A stretch of 64,000 nt of DNA from Pseudomonas sp. LP_7_YM (GTDB lineage: Bacteria > Pseudomonadota > Gammaproteobacteria > Pseudomonadales > Pseudomonadaceae): contig NZ_SOCT01000007.1 in the NCBI RefSeq assembly GCF_004364435.1, positions 179,703 through 243,702 on the forward strand, given 5' to 3'. The notes under the pieces are model-generated. The model was not told the DNA's origin. It worked only from the letters and a program-made list of their open reading frames with translations, and searched no databases. Positions 55,498-63,837 of this stretch are shown one piece after another (positions within the stretch are counted from its first letter, which is position 1; each line of letters starts with the position of its first letter). The translations under genes and the position numbers were made by a program.

Positions 55498-56061
55498 TTA
55501 CATTGGGGCTTGCGGGCGCCAGGGTTCGATCAGCGCATCGAGGTTGAGGGCGTCGGCAAAGTCCAGAAACTGGTCGCGCAGCCAACTGATCTGAGTGCCG
55601 GCCGGCAGGGTCACGGTAAACGTGGCATTGAGCATCGTGCCGCCGGTCTGCGGTGCCTGATAGGTATCGCAGATCAGGTTTTCCAGTTCGACGTTATGGT
55701 CGATGAAGAACTGGCACAGCTCGTTGATGATGTCCGGGCGATACGCCGAACTGACATAAGCCACGTAGGGCAAGGCTTCCGGACGGTTCTCCAGCGAAGC
55801 GCTGCGTACCACATTGACTGTGAAGTCATGTTTCTTGGACAGGTTTGGCAGACCGGTTTCCAGACGCGCCAGGGCATCCCAGCTGCCGGATACCTGCAGA
55901 ATCAGGGCACTGCATTCGCCGTGGCGGGTGAGACGCGAGCTGACGACCGAGCAGCGGTTTTCATGACTGGCGCGGCACAGGACGTTGGTCAGCTCCATTG
56001 GGTTGGCGCCAAGGGCACTGATGACAAGGAATTGTTCGCGAACTGTGGGGATGGACGACAT
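55498..56061 (-). CDS. gcvR: Glycine cleavage system regulator GcvR-like
   Basis: 187 residues with two ACT domains (about 10-85 and 95-175), shown by VISALGANPMELTNVLCRA and VAYVSSAYRPDIINELCQFF. GcvR in E. coli binds GcvA to hold back the glycine-cleavage operon; here the name is by family and by position beside bcp and dapA. There is no DNA-binding domain. Confidence 0.88.
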   Translation of the reverse strand: MSSIPTVREQFLVISALGANPMELTNVLCRASHENRCSVVSSRLTRHGECSALILQVSGSWDALARLETGLPNLSKKHDFTVNVVRSASLENRPEALPYVAYVSSAYRPDIINELCQFFIDHNVELENLICDTYQAPQTGGTMLNATFTVTLPAGTQISWLRDQFLDFADALNLDALIEPWRPQAPM

Positions 56062-56374
56062 GCAGCATTCCTAAGCGATGAGCGGTCGGTACATTGTTGG
56101 CTTGTGCAGCGGGTCCGGCGAATGAACGACTCGCAACTTCAACCCTGACCGTTGTCGCTCACCGATGATGTGAACCGGTCACATACAGGTGAAGCGAGGC
56201 AGGGGCGGGGTTTGCGACGACGAAAACGATCAGTCGAACGAGCTGCGCAGATGACCAGTACCGATCAAAGACAGAAGGGTAGCGAAAACCGTCGCTCAGG
56301 GGAATGCTCGCCTTGTGCAAGGATCATGGCGCCAGTACCATTACCGCTCTCTTTTTCCGGCAGGAGCGGTTTGC
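56062..56374. other. Divergent region between gcvR and dapA
   Basis: 313 bp without a supported gene. It must hold both promoters; I see CAGGAGCGG just before dapA as its ribosome site but no certain promoter boxes. Confidence 0.3.
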
Positions 56375-57253
56375 ATGATTGCGGGCAGTATGGTGGCACT
56401 TGTCACACCTATGGATGCGCAGGGTCGTCTCGACTGGGACAGCCTGAGCAAACTGGTGGACCTTCACCTGCAAGAGGGCACCAACGCCATTGTTGCCGTC
56501 GGCACCACAGGTGAGTCCGCGACGCTCGACGTCAACGAGCACATCGAAGTCATTCGCCGCGTGGTTCAGCAGGTCGCCGGGCGCATCCCGGTGATCGCCG
56601 GCACGGGCGCCAACTCCACTCGCGAAGCGGTCGAGCTGACCACCAACGCCAGGAATGCCGGTGCCGATGCCTGCCTGCTGGTCACACCGTACTACAACAA
56701 GCCGACCCAGGAAGGTTTGTACCGGCACTTCAAGCACATCGCCGAAGCCGTCGACATCCCGCAGATCCTCTACAACGTGCCAGGCCGTACCGCTTGCGAC
56801 ATGTCTGCCGAGACCGTCATCCGCCTGTCCAAAGTCAAGAACATCATCGCCATCAAGGAAGCCACCGGTGACCTGCAGCGCGCCAGGGACATCCTGGCCG
56901 GCGTCAGCAGCGATTTCCTGGTGTACTCCGGTGACGACGCCACTGCGGTCGAGCTGATGCTGCTCGGCGGCAAGGGCAATATCTCCGTGACCGCCAACGT
57001 CGCCCCGCGTCAGATGGCCGACCTGTGCAAGGCAGCCATTGCCGGTGATGCCGAGACTGCCCGGGCGATCCACGAAAAACTGAAACCGCTGAACAAGACC
57101 CTGTTCATCGAATCGAACCCTATTCCCGTGAAATGGGCCCTGCATGAGATGGGTTTGATGCCGGACGGTATCCGTCTGCCGCTTACCTGGCTCAGCGAGT
57201 CCTGCCACGAGCCGCTGCGTCAGGCCCTGCGCCAGTCCGGTGTATTGGTTTAA
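56375..57253 (+). CDS. dapA: 4-hydroxy-tetrahydrodipicolinate synthase
   Basis: 292 residues, TIM barrel. DapA condenses pyruvate with aspartate semialdehyde in lysine and peptidoglycan synthesis. The Schiff-base Lys161 is in IIAIKEATG, Tyr133 in ILYNVPGR, and the substrate loop is VGTTGESATL. The ATG at 56375 has CAGGAG 9 bp upstream and matches the family start MIAGSMVALVTPM. The stop overlaps an ATG (57253) that could start bamC, but the lipoprotein start at 57271 is better. Confidence 0.97.
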   Translation: MIAGSMVALVTPMDAQGRLDWDSLSKLVDLHLQEGTNAIVAVGTTGESATLDVNEHIEVIRRVVQQVAGRIPVIAGTGANSTREAVELTTNARNAGADACLLVTPYYNKPTQEGLYRHFKHIAEAVDIPQILYNVPGRTACDMSAETVIRLSKVKNIIAIKEATGDLQRARDILAGVSSDFLVYSGDDATAVELMLLGGKGNISVTANVAPRQMADLCKAAIAGDAETARAIHEKLKPLNKTLFIESNPIPVKWALHEMGLMPDGIRLPLTWLSESCHEPLRQALRQSGVLV

Positions 57254-57270
57254 TGAGGAAGCACTACGCA

Positions 57271-58386
57271 ATGAAGCGACTGGCCGGACTTTCCGCACTA
57301 GCTTTGATTATCTCCAGCACCAGCGGTTGCAGCTGGTTGTTTGGGCAGGACGGGTACTTCCGCGATCGCAGCAGCGATTATCTGGAAGCAACCCAGAAAC
57401 CGCCGATGCAGTTGCCTGAAGGCGTCCAGGAAACCAAACGACTGGACCCGCTTCTGCCGATCCCGCGTAACGTTGCCGACGATACCCAGAAGGGTGAGTT
57501 CAACGTGCCGCGTCCGCAGCCGCTGTCTACTGTTCAGGACTCTGGTGATTACACCCTGCAGAAGAGCGGCGACAACCGCTGGATTCTGGCTCAGCGCGCC
57601 CCGGCCGAAGTCTGGCCTGTGGCTCACCAGTATTTCGAAGACAACGGTTTCCGCATCGCAGAAGATCGTCCGCAGACCGGTGAATTCAACACCAGCTGGC
57701 AGCACATGGACGAGCTGTCCGCGTCCGTTGCCAAGCGCATGGGCGGCGCTGGCGATAATGCCAGCATCGAAACCCGCGTTCGTGTTCGCATCGAGCCGGG
57801 CGTGCAGCGCAATACCAGTGAAGTCTATATCGTCAGCGTTCAACGTCCGGCTGGCAGCAGGGACGAGCCTGCTTTCCCATCGCGCAGCACCAACGTCGGC
57901 CTGGATTCGGTATTGACCGACGACATGCTGGCGAGCTTGAGCCGTACCGCCGAGAAGGGTGGTTCGGTATCGCTGCTGGCGGCGCGTGATTTCGACACCC
58001 CAAGCCGCGTATCGCTCAGCGAAGATGGCAGCGGCAACCCTGTGCTGAACCTGGGCGCGGACCTCGATCGCGCCTGGTCCAGTGTGGGTCGCGCGCTTAA
58101 CCAGGGTGACTGGCGTGTTGAAGACATCAACCGCAGCCTGGGTCTTTACTACATCAACCTTGCCGAAAAAGCCGACAAGCCTGAGAACAAGCCTGGCGTC
58201 TTCGCTCGCATGTTCGGTAGCGAAGATACCAAGGAACAGAAAGAAGCCCGCGCCGAGCGCTATCAGGTTCGCCTGAGCAAGGTCGGTGAGAACGTTCAGG
58301 TCACGGTCGAGAAGAACATCAACACCGTCGCCCCGACAGAAGTCGCCCGTCGCGTGTTGAGCGTCATTCAGGACAACCTCGGTTAA
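57271..58386 (+). CDS. bamC: Outer-membrane assembly lipoprotein BamC
   Basis: 371 residues. The lipoprotein signal MKRLAGLSALALIISSTSGC is followed by an unstructured N-terminal part (which in E. coli binds BamD) and two helix-grip domains. NlpB/DapX-type features are ILAQRAPAEVWPVAHQYFEDNGF and WSSVGRALNQGDWRVEDINR. BamC is part of the beta-barrel assembly complex at the outer membrane. The dapA-bamC pair is conserved and co-transcribed. ATG 57271 keeps the lipobox close to the start. Confidence 0.93.
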   Translation: MKRLAGLSALALIISSTSGCSWLFGQDGYFRDRSSDYLEATQKPPMQLPEGVQETKRLDPLLPIPRNVADDTQKGEFNVPRPQPLSTVQDSGDYTLQKSGDNRWILAQRAPAEVWPVAHQYFEDNGFRIAEDRPQTGEFNTSWQHMDELSASVAKRMGGAGDNASIETRVRVRIEPGVQRNTSEVYIVSVQRPAGSRDEPAFPSRSTNVGLDSVLTDDMLASLSRTAEKGGSVSLLAARDFDTPSRVSLSEDGSGNPVLNLGADLDRAWSSVGRALNQGDWRVEDINRSLGLYYINLAEKADKPENKPGVFARMFGSEDTKEQKEARAERYQVRLSKVGENVQVTVEKNINTVAPTEVARRVLSVIQDNLG

Positions 58387-59145
58387 GTGCGTTTCGCAGT
58401 TCTGGGCAGTGGCAGCCGGGGTAACGGTACGCTGATTGCGAGCAATGACACGTACGTGCTGGTCGACTGCGGTTTCTCCCTGAGGGAAACCGAGCGGCGG
58501 CTGGACAGGCTGGGCGTCAGCGGCAATCAGCTGAGCGCGATTCTGGTCACCCACGAGCATGCCGATCATGTGCATGGCGTGGGTCTGCTGTCTCGACGCT
58601 ACGACGTGCCGGTGTACCTCAGCGACGGCACCTTGCGCGGCATGCGCAAGCCGGTCGAAGCGGGTGTCAGGCTGGAGGGCGGTCAGGGTGTGCAGATCGG
58701 CAGCCTGAATATCGACGTAGTGTCCGTGGCCCACGACGCGCAGGAGCCGACGCAGTTTGTCTTCAATGATGGCCGCAAACGCTTTGGCCTGTTGACCGAT
58801 CTGGGGTCCTACTGTCCGTCGATACTCGACAGCTATCGTGGCCTGGATGCCCTTATGATCGAGTCCAATCACTGTCGTGATCTGCTCGCGCGTGGACAAT
58901 ACCCCTACTTTTTAAAGCAGCGGGTGGGCGGGGAGTACGGACACCTGAACAATCATCAGGCTGCCGGTCTGGTGAACGAGCTTGGATGGCAGGATCTGCA
59001 GCATCTGGTACTGGCCCACCTGAGCAGCAAGAACAATCTGCCGCATCTGGCCCGGCAATGTTTCGTCGACACCCTCGGGTGCGACCCGGACTGGCTGCAA
59101 TTGGCCGATCAGGATTCAGGGCTCGACTGGCGCGAAATCGCCTGA
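58387..59145 (+). CDS. MBL-fold metallo-hydrolase
   Basis: 252 residues of the metallo-beta-lactamase fold, nearest to YycJ/WalJ. Zinc ligands are THEHADH (residues 55-61), His in VSVAHDAQEP, Asp in LLTDLGSY and the later His in LVLAHLSSKN. The start is GTG at 58387, directly after the bamC stop codon, so translation is coupled. YycJ-type proteins are phosphodiesterase-like exonucleases in Gram-positive bacteria; function in Pseudomonas is not known. Confidence 0.9.
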   Translation: MRFAVLGSGSRGNGTLIASNDTYVLVDCGFSLRETERRLDRLGVSGNQLSAILVTHEHADHVHGVGLLSRRYDVPVYLSDGTLRGMRKPVEAGVRLEGGQGVQIGSLNIDVVSVAHDAQEPTQFVFNDGRKRFGLLTDLGSYCPSILDSYRGLDALMIESNHCRDLLARGQYPYFLKQRVGGEYGHLNNHQAAGLVNELGWQDLQHLVLAHLSSKNNLPHLARQCFVDTLGCDPDWLQLADQDSGLDWREIA

Positions 59146-59178
59146 CGTCCCAAACGCGTCGACGACCCTGCTTTATTA

Positions 59179-59217
59179 GGGGCGTCTCGCCCCAATTATT
59201 CAATGGGCGTCTGGCCC
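59179..59217 (+). repeat. Two tandem hairpins in the purC leader
   Basis: GGGGCG-TCT-CGCCCC (59179-59193) and GGGC-GTCTG-GCCC (59205-59217) lie in the 97-bp gap before purC. They are imperfect direct copies with a 25-bp period: GGGCGTCT at 59180 and again at 59205, each followed by CCC and an AA.TATT stretch. An RNA-level control of purC is possible but not shown. Confidence 0.5.
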
Positions 59218-59242
59218 AAGTATTTCGCAAGCGGAGCCCATC

Positions 59243-59956
59243 ATGGAAAAACGTGAAGAACTCTACCGCGGCAAAGCCAAGTCGGTTTACAAGACCGATG
59301 ACGCTGACCGCTTGATCCTGCTGTTTCGCAACGACACCTCGGCGTTCGACGGCAAGCGCATCGAACAGCTCGACCGCAAGGGCATGGTGAACAACAAGTT
59401 CAATGCCTTCATCATGCAAAAGCTCGAAGCGGCCGGTATCCCGACCCAGTTCGATAAATTGCTGGCCGACAACGAAGTCCTGGTCAAGAAGCTCGACATG
59501 ATTCCGGTCGAATGCGTCGTGCGTAACTACGCCGCCGGCAGCCTGGTCAAGCGCCTGGGTGTCGAGGAGGGCATGAAGCTCAACCCGTACACCTTCGAGC
59601 TGTTCCTGAAGGACGACGCCAAAGGCGACCCGTTCATCAACGAGTCTCACGTCGTTGCATTCGGCTGGGGCACCGCTGAACAGCTCGTACGCATGAAGGA
59701 GTTGTCGCTCAAGGTCAACGACGTCCTGACCAAGCTGTTCGACGACGCAGGCCTGCTGCTGGTCGACTTCAAACTGGAATTCGGCGTGTTCAGCGACGGC
59801 TCCATCGTCCTGGGCGACGAATTCAGCCCGGACGGCTGCCGCCTGTGGGACAAGGACACCAAGAAGAAAATGGACAAGGACCGCTTCCGCCAAGGCCTGG
59901 GTGACGTCATCGAAGCCTACGAAGAAGTCGCCAAGCGTCTGGGCGTGCCTCTTTAA
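59243..59956 (+). CDS. purC: Phosphoribosylaminoimidazole-succinocarboxamide synthase
   Basis: 237 residues. PurC joins CAIR and aspartate with ATP in purine synthesis. Family features are KREELYRGKAKSVYKTDD, FRNDTSAFDGKR, MIPVECVVRNYAAGSLVKR and VDFKLEFG followed by LGDEFSPDGCRLWD. ATG at 59243 has GCGGAGCC upstream. A pair of small hairpins precedes it. Confidence 0.97.
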   Translation: MEKREELYRGKAKSVYKTDDADRLILLFRNDTSAFDGKRIEQLDRKGMVNNKFNAFIMQKLEAAGIPTQFDKLLADNEVLVKKLDMIPVECVVRNYAAGSLVKRLGVEEGMKLNPYTFELFLKDDAKGDPFINESHVVAFGWGTAEQLVRMKELSLKVNDVLTKLFDDAGLLLVDFKLEFGVFSDGSIVLGDEFSPDGCRLWDKDTKKKMDKDRFRQGLGDVIEAYEEVAKRLGVPL

Positions 59957-60044
59957 TCCAGCCGGGTGAAAGCAAAAGCGCCGCAAGCATCTGAAAAAGC
60001 GTAGAAATTCTGAAAAAATTATTCGCGTTTTTTCGCCAAACTGT

Positions 60045-60050
60045 TATGAT
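60045..60050 (+). promoter_or_regulatory. Predicted -10 box of tRNA-Ser
   Basis: TATGAT ends 10 bp before the tRNA, followed by a GC-rich stretch (GCGCGCC) like the stringent discriminator of stable-RNA promoters. The -35 is weak (TTCGCG about 17 bp upstream). Confidence 0.5.
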
Positions 60051-60060
60051 GCGCGCCGTT

Positions 60061-60150
60061 GGAGAGATGCCGGAGTGGCCGAACGGGACGGATTCGAAAT
60101 CCGTTGTACTGGCGACAGTACCTAGGGTTCAAATCCCTATCTCTCCGCCA
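60061..60150 (+). tRNA. tRNA-Ser(CGA)
   Basis: A 90-nt class II tRNA. Acceptor arms are GGAGAGA and TCTCTCC, the anticodon CGA is at 60095-60097, a long variable arm (TACTGGCGACAGTA) and T-arm GGTTCAAATCC follow, and CCA is encoded. An integrase gene begins about 100 bp downstream, so the 3' end of this tRNA is the likely attachment site. Confidence 0.97.
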
Positions 60151-60155
60151 TATAT

Positions 60156-60191
60156 AAGGCCCCGAGCGTTTGTAGCGCTCGGGGCCTTTTT
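60156..60191 (+). terminator. Rho-independent terminator of tRNA-Ser
   Basis: AAGGCCCCGAGCG (60156-60168) pairs with CGCTCGGGGCCTT (60176-60188) and is followed by a T run to 60191. Confidence 0.9.
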
Positions 60192-60247
60192 CATTTGGGG
60201 GAATTTTGGGGGAGTGGGGGAACGTGCGATTCCACCAGCCACCGGTT

Positions 60248-61239
60248 ATGATTCCCCGCATGGCCTACTACGAAAAACGTGGCGAGAGCTGGCGCGCCCA
60301 GATCCGCCGCAAAGGATATCCCACCCTCTCTCTGCGTCCTTCGACACCAAGGCAGAAGCCCAGCGCTGGGCCGCCGAGATTGAAGGCGATATGTCGCGCG
60401 CGCGATTTGTGGATATCCGCGAGGCCGAATCCACTACGCTCTTTGAAGCGCTGAAGCGGTACCAGTCTGAGGTGTCGGTCGGCAAGAAGGGTGAGAAGCA
60501 AGAAAAGGTTCGCATCCAGAAATGGCAGGACTCTGACCTTGCCCATAAGTCTCTCGCCTCTTTGAGGTCCAGCGACATGGCTGCGTACCGCGACGCCGAA
60601 ATCAAAGCGGGGAAGTCCACGGCTACGGTGCGGCTTGACCTGGCTGTGATTAGTCACCTGTACACCGTGGCGGCAAAGGACTGGGGTATTGAAGGTCTGA
60701 CAAACCCGTGCCGGGCGATTCGTATGCCCAAGGGAAGCAAGCAGCGCGAGCGCCGGCCGACTGCTGAGGAACTGAAAGCCATCTACAAATTTGCCGGTGA
60801 GATAAATCCGGTGCTTCCGGTCATCTTCGAACTGGCGGTTGAAACGGCTATGCGCCGATCCGAATTGATGATGCTGCGTAAAGATCAGGTGCGGGGGAAG
60901 GTTGCGTACCTCGAAGACACGAAGAACGGCGAGCGCCGGTCGGTCCCGCTATCATCGCGGGCCCTGGCACTCTTGGAGGGATTGCCGACGCCAATCGCCG
61001 GCGGCAGGTACTTCAACCTCAAACTGAATACGATCAGCAACTACTTCCCGCGCGTTTGCGAGAAAGCCAAGATCACTGACTTGCGGCTTCACGACTTGCG
61101 CCATGAAGCGACGAGCCGCCTGTTCGAGCGCGGCTTCACGCTTATGGAAGTGGCCAGCATTACCGGTCATAAGACGCTGGCGATGCTCAAGCGCTACACC
61201 CACCTGAGCCCCCAGGACCTGGCCGAGAAGCTGGGGTAG
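60248..61239 (+). pseudogene. Tyrosine-type site-specific integrase, frameshifted at the N-terminus
   Basis: A phage-type tyrosine recombinase. The start MIPRMAYYEKRGESWRAQIR is in one frame. After a CT repeat (CTCTCTCT, 60326-60333) the sense continues in another (SASFDTKAEAQRWAAEIEG) to 61239. Losing one CT unit would restore one frame (KGYPTLSASFDTK). The catalytic part is complete: Arg in AVETAMRRSE, Lys in LEDTKNGER, HDLRHEATS, His in ITGHKTLAM and Tyr in LKRYTHLS. It follows tRNA-Ser, its expected target. Slippage or a sequencing error could both explain the break. Confidence 0.85.
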
Positions 61240-61246
61240 GGCCGCA

Positions 61247-61498
61247 TCAAGCAACATTCCTCAACGTCGGCGGCGTCTTCCGCTTCCGGCCCACCTTTGG
61301 TAATGCGTGCTCGCCATCGCGGAACTCGCGAAGGAACTTGCGTACATCATCCTTCAGCCAGCAGTGCTTGCCGCCCATTTTGAAGCTTTGGGGCAGCCAG
61401 TCCACGCCTCGGCGAATCCCTTCTCTGATTGATGCTTCGGTACGCCCCAGCATTTTTGCCAGACCGTCCACCTTCACTACCTCTGATTCTTCAGACAT
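61247..61498 (-). CDS. Small helix-turn-helix protein, excisionase-like
   Basis: 83 residues. A winged-helix AlpA/excisionase-type region, VVKVDGLAKMLGRTEASIRE followed by GIRRGVDWLPQSFKMGGKHC, precedes a basic tail (KVGRKRKTP). It sits just after the integrase on the opposite strand, where many phages have the excisionase. It could also be a small regulator. Confidence 0.65.
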   Translation of the reverse strand: MSEESEVVKVDGLAKMLGRTEASIREGIRRGVDWLPQSFKMGGKHCWLKDDVRKFLREFRDGEHALPKVGRKRKTPPTLRNVA

Positions 61499-61516
61499 GG
61501 TGCCTCCGTCCGGGGT

Positions 61517-61843
61517 CTATGCGGGGTTGAGTGGTTGCGTCGCTTTGGCGATAGCAGCCTTGGCGTCGGCGATGATCTTGTTCAGGGCCTCAAGCCCCGC
61601 GTAGCCGTTGTGGCAATTGACGGGGTAGCCCAGATCCCACTGGACGAGGCGTCGCGTAACCTCCAGCAGTTCCGGCGCCGTTGCGGCCAGTTGCATGTTC
61701 GCCTCATTCTCTATATCAGGTCGATTTTCTGGATTGGCCACGTAGAACAGATCGTCTTCGTCTGTGTAGGCTTTTCCGACGCCGCGCTCACCGCCAGACG
61801 ATTGCCATGCGCACCACGGACCAGGTGTGTGTTTCGTTTGCAT
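61517..61843 (-). CDS. Phage-type protein of unknown function
   Basis: 108 residues starting MQTKHTPGPWCAWQSSGGER, a start found in many prophage proteins (KHTPGPW...). The middle (DIENEANMQLAATAPELLEV onward) is helical and resembles the small phage proteins that read ANARLIAAAPELLE. Start 61843 has GGGAG 6-7 bp upstream. Function unknown. Confidence 0.75.
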   Translation of the reverse strand: MQTKHTPGPWCAWQSSGGERGVGKAYTDEDDLFYVANPENRPDIENEANMQLAATAPELLEVTRRLVQWDLGYPVNCHNGYAGLEALNKIIADAKAAIAKATQPLNPA

Positions 61844-61896
61844 ACGATCTCCCGCCCGCCGTACACCGGCAGGCATGTGGATAGATGGGGAAGGGG

Positions 61897-62085
61897 TTAC
61901 GGGTACTGGCGCTTGATGCGGTCGGCGATACCTTCCAGCTTTTCGGCCATGTACCCCATGTCGTTGTTGTCGCGGCGGGAGACGACGCCGGAGCGCCGGA
62001 CGTTGCGTCCGGCGAGCAGCCATGCCGCCAGAAGGATTAGCGCAGCCTCGAGTCGACGACGAACGTAGCCGGTTTTCGGGATCAT
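61897..62085 (-). CDS. Small phage-type protein with a hydrophobic segment
   Basis: 62 residues. A hydrophobic segment at about 13-26 (LEAALILLAAWLLA) is followed by a basic, then helical tail (NNDMGYMAEKLEGIADRIKR). It begins within an ATGA overlap with the gene above, so they are translationally coupled. Possibly membrane bound; function unknown. Confidence 0.6.
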   Translation of the reverse strand: MIPKTGYVRRRLEAALILLAAWLLAGRNVRRSGVVSRRDNNDMGYMAEKLEGIADRIKRQYP

Positions 62086-62456
62086 AGGAGGTGCGCTCCA
62101 GCTTCCAGAAGACCATCTCGATCTTCGCGGAGGTTATCCCGCTCGGCCCTGAGTTGGTCGCGCTCCCTGATCAGGCATTTGAGCGCAGTTGAGATGTTCC
62201 CGTGCCCAAGGGTGGTGGTGATTGCGTGAGCCTCGTCGAACAGGCGCACCTTCCGATCTAAGTCCTCTGCTGCCCGGGTCGACAGCTCCTTTGCCCGGAC
62301 CCTCAGGCAGCGCTTGCAGGTCACGTAACGCCAGTCGTTTGTCAGCTGCTCGTCTTCCATGCTCCCCTCGGTGCCGCAGTAGACATGCTCGGGCGGATCC
62401 TGATCGGTCTCGGTCCCGCCATCCCAGCTGCAGAGGTGAACCGCTCGTCTGCTCAT
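62082..62456 (-). CDS. Phage-type protein with Cys motif and coiled coil
   Basis: 124 residues. The front has SRRAVHLCSWDGG and later CGTEG and VTCKRCLRVRAKEL, a spread of four Cys (with His) that could bind zinc. The end (IRERDQLRAERDNLREDRDG onward) is a coiled coil. It overlaps both neighbours by 4 bp. Function unknown. Confidence 0.65.
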   Translation of the reverse strand: MSRRAVHLCSWDGGTETDQDPPEHVYCGTEGSMEDEQLTNDWRYVTCKRCLRVRAKELSTRAAEDLDRKVRLFDEAHAITTTLGHGNISTALKCLIRERDQLRAERDNLREDRDGLLEAGAHLL

Positions 62457-62983
62457 GACGCTGCCCAAGGGAGGAGAGGGGTGTTGTACCCAAGCATTAG
62501 CGGGTGCTGAGGCTGGCCTGATTTGGTAGTGCCGAAGTGCAGCACCGGCTTGCCGCTGTCAGCAAGTAGCGCAAGCATCTCCGCAAAACAGTACCTGACG
62601 CCCTTGGCGACCTTGATGGTGTTGCCCCAGCACGGAACCAGCACATCGGCCTCGTCAATCATCTGGCGGATGTGTGCCAGGTTCACCTGGTGGTTGGAAG
62701 GGGTGGGCAGCCCATTTACGTAAGTTCGAAGGTCGTTCGAGAATCCGATATCGCGCGGGTCCGTCGCGCGGTAGCAAAAGACATTTCCGACGATGAACCG
62801 ATGGCCGCCGTTGCGGACGGTGAAGCCACGCCACTTGCGCACGGTGGCGTCGTCTAGCGTGGCGTCGGCAGTGGATGGGTTGATGCCGAAGTAGGCAAAC
62901 ACCTTGCTGCCTTCGAACGGCAGGCCGCAGTCACGTTCAAGCCGGTAGCGGTACAAGCCGCAATCGCTGATTATTGCGCTCAT
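62453..62983 (-). CDS. DUF1643 domain protein
   Basis: 176 residues with the DUF1643 pattern: FAYFGINPSTADATLDDATV, RKWRGFTVRNGGHRFIVGNV, and later VPCWGN and PVLHFGTTKSGQPQHP. The family is widespread in phages and bacteria and has no proven activity; the conserved Asn, Asp and His residues suggest an enzyme or nucleotide-binding fold. It overlaps both neighbours by 4 bp. Confidence 0.88.
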   Translation of the reverse strand: MSAIISDCGLYRYRLERDCGLPFEGSKVFAYFGINPSTADATLDDATVRKWRGFTVRNGGHRFIVGNVFCYRATDPRDIGFSNDLRTYVNGLPTPSNHQVNLAHIRQMIDEADVLVPCWGNTIKVAKGVRYCFAEMLALLADSGKPVLHFGTTKSGQPQHPLMLGYNTPLLPWAAS

Positions 62984-63768
62984 GGAGTCAGCTCCAATGG
63001 TTCTAAAGCTTTCGCGGCAACTTCGGCGACAGCCAAGGCGTAGACGTCGGGGTGCTGTTTATCGAAAGCGGGCATATGCTCTGTCTCAATCCATTGTCCA
63101 CGTGCAGTCCCGCGAGCCAGCCATCCGGGATTACTGCCGGGTGCCTGGGTCCACGCCGTCACACCGATGCCATAGGAGGCAATCTGTTTGGCGGTGATAA
63201 ATCCCTGCTGGCGCATCTGCGCGATCACTCGAAGGGCTGACTCTTTCCATGGCGTTAGCCGAGTAGGAGACGGCACGCCGGCCGGGAGATTGGTGACAAC
63301 GGAAGGCACTCGGCAGCGCTCAGTGGGCCACCAGTCGAACATTCGGTTTGCATAACCCCAACGTGGAATCGTCTTCTCGGGCCAGAACAGCTCGGATTCG
63401 ATGCTGAACCCATGTGAGCAGCCTTTCACTCTGGAGTATTTGCTCGCCACTAGAACGCGCACTCCCAGATGATCGAGCATCTTCCTGATGCCTTCGCTTG
63501 CATCCGATATTTTGCTGACGATGACGAGGCGGTGATCTGGACCGGGCCGACCGTAAAACTCATCACCCAGTGATGGAAGGATTTGATCGGCAACCTTCGC
63601 GTTCAGCGCGAGCTTGGCTTCCACGCCGATCTGACGGCCGTCCTCATGCACGACCAATACGTCAAACCCTGCTGCCTCTGGATGGCAAGTCCAGCCAGGC
63701 AGGCTGTTGAACTCCAGCATGAATACCGCGCACAGCTGTGTCTCCGTGGTTATGGCTTCAAGTTCCAT
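62980..63768 (-). CDS. Phage-type protein with PD-(D/E)xK nuclease-like core
   Basis: 262 residues. The core has AAGFDVLVVHEDGRQIGVEAK (about 31-51), with Asp and ExK spaced as in PD-(D/E)xK nucleases, then HRLVIVSKI and LGVRVLVASKY. The second half has a winged-helix-like region, ALRVIAQMRQQGFITAKQIA followed by SYGIGVTAW. This suggests a DNA-acting enzyme, inferred from motif spacing only. ATG 63768 with GGAG 9 bp upstream. Opens the small overlapping operon. Confidence 0.65.
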   Translation of the reverse strand: MELEAITTETQLCAVFMLEFNSLPGWTCHPEAAGFDVLVVHEDGRQIGVEAKLALNAKVADQILPSLGDEFYGRPGPDHRLVIVSKISDASEGIRKMLDHLGVRVLVASKYSRVKGCSHGFSIESELFWPEKTIPRWGYANRMFDWWPTERCRVPSVVTNLPAGVPSPTRLTPWKESALRVIAQMRQQGFITAKQIASYGIGVTAWTQAPGSNPGWLARGTARGQWIETEHMPAFDKQHPDVYALAVAEVAAKALEPLELTP

Positions 63769-63813
63769 TGGCAAAGCTCCGCCTCGCCGCATACGCAGCA
63801 GGCAATAGGGATA

Positions 63814-63837
63814 GGGTGAGGGTGAGGGTGAGGGTGA
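63814..63837. repeat. 6-bp tandem repeat (GGGTGA)4
   Basis: Four perfect GGGTGA units lie 45 bp before the start of the nuclease-like gene, in its upstream region. The rest of 63769-64000 holds no gene I can support. Confidence 0.85.

Noticed and set aside
57298..58899. 533-codon open frame opposite bamC and the MBL gene
   Set aside because: It crosses two clearly real genes on the other strand and has no motifs of its own.
63814..63837. GGGTGA repeat as part of a CRISPR array
   Set aside because: Units are 6 bp without spacers. No CRISPR repeats or cas genes were seen anywhere in the window.
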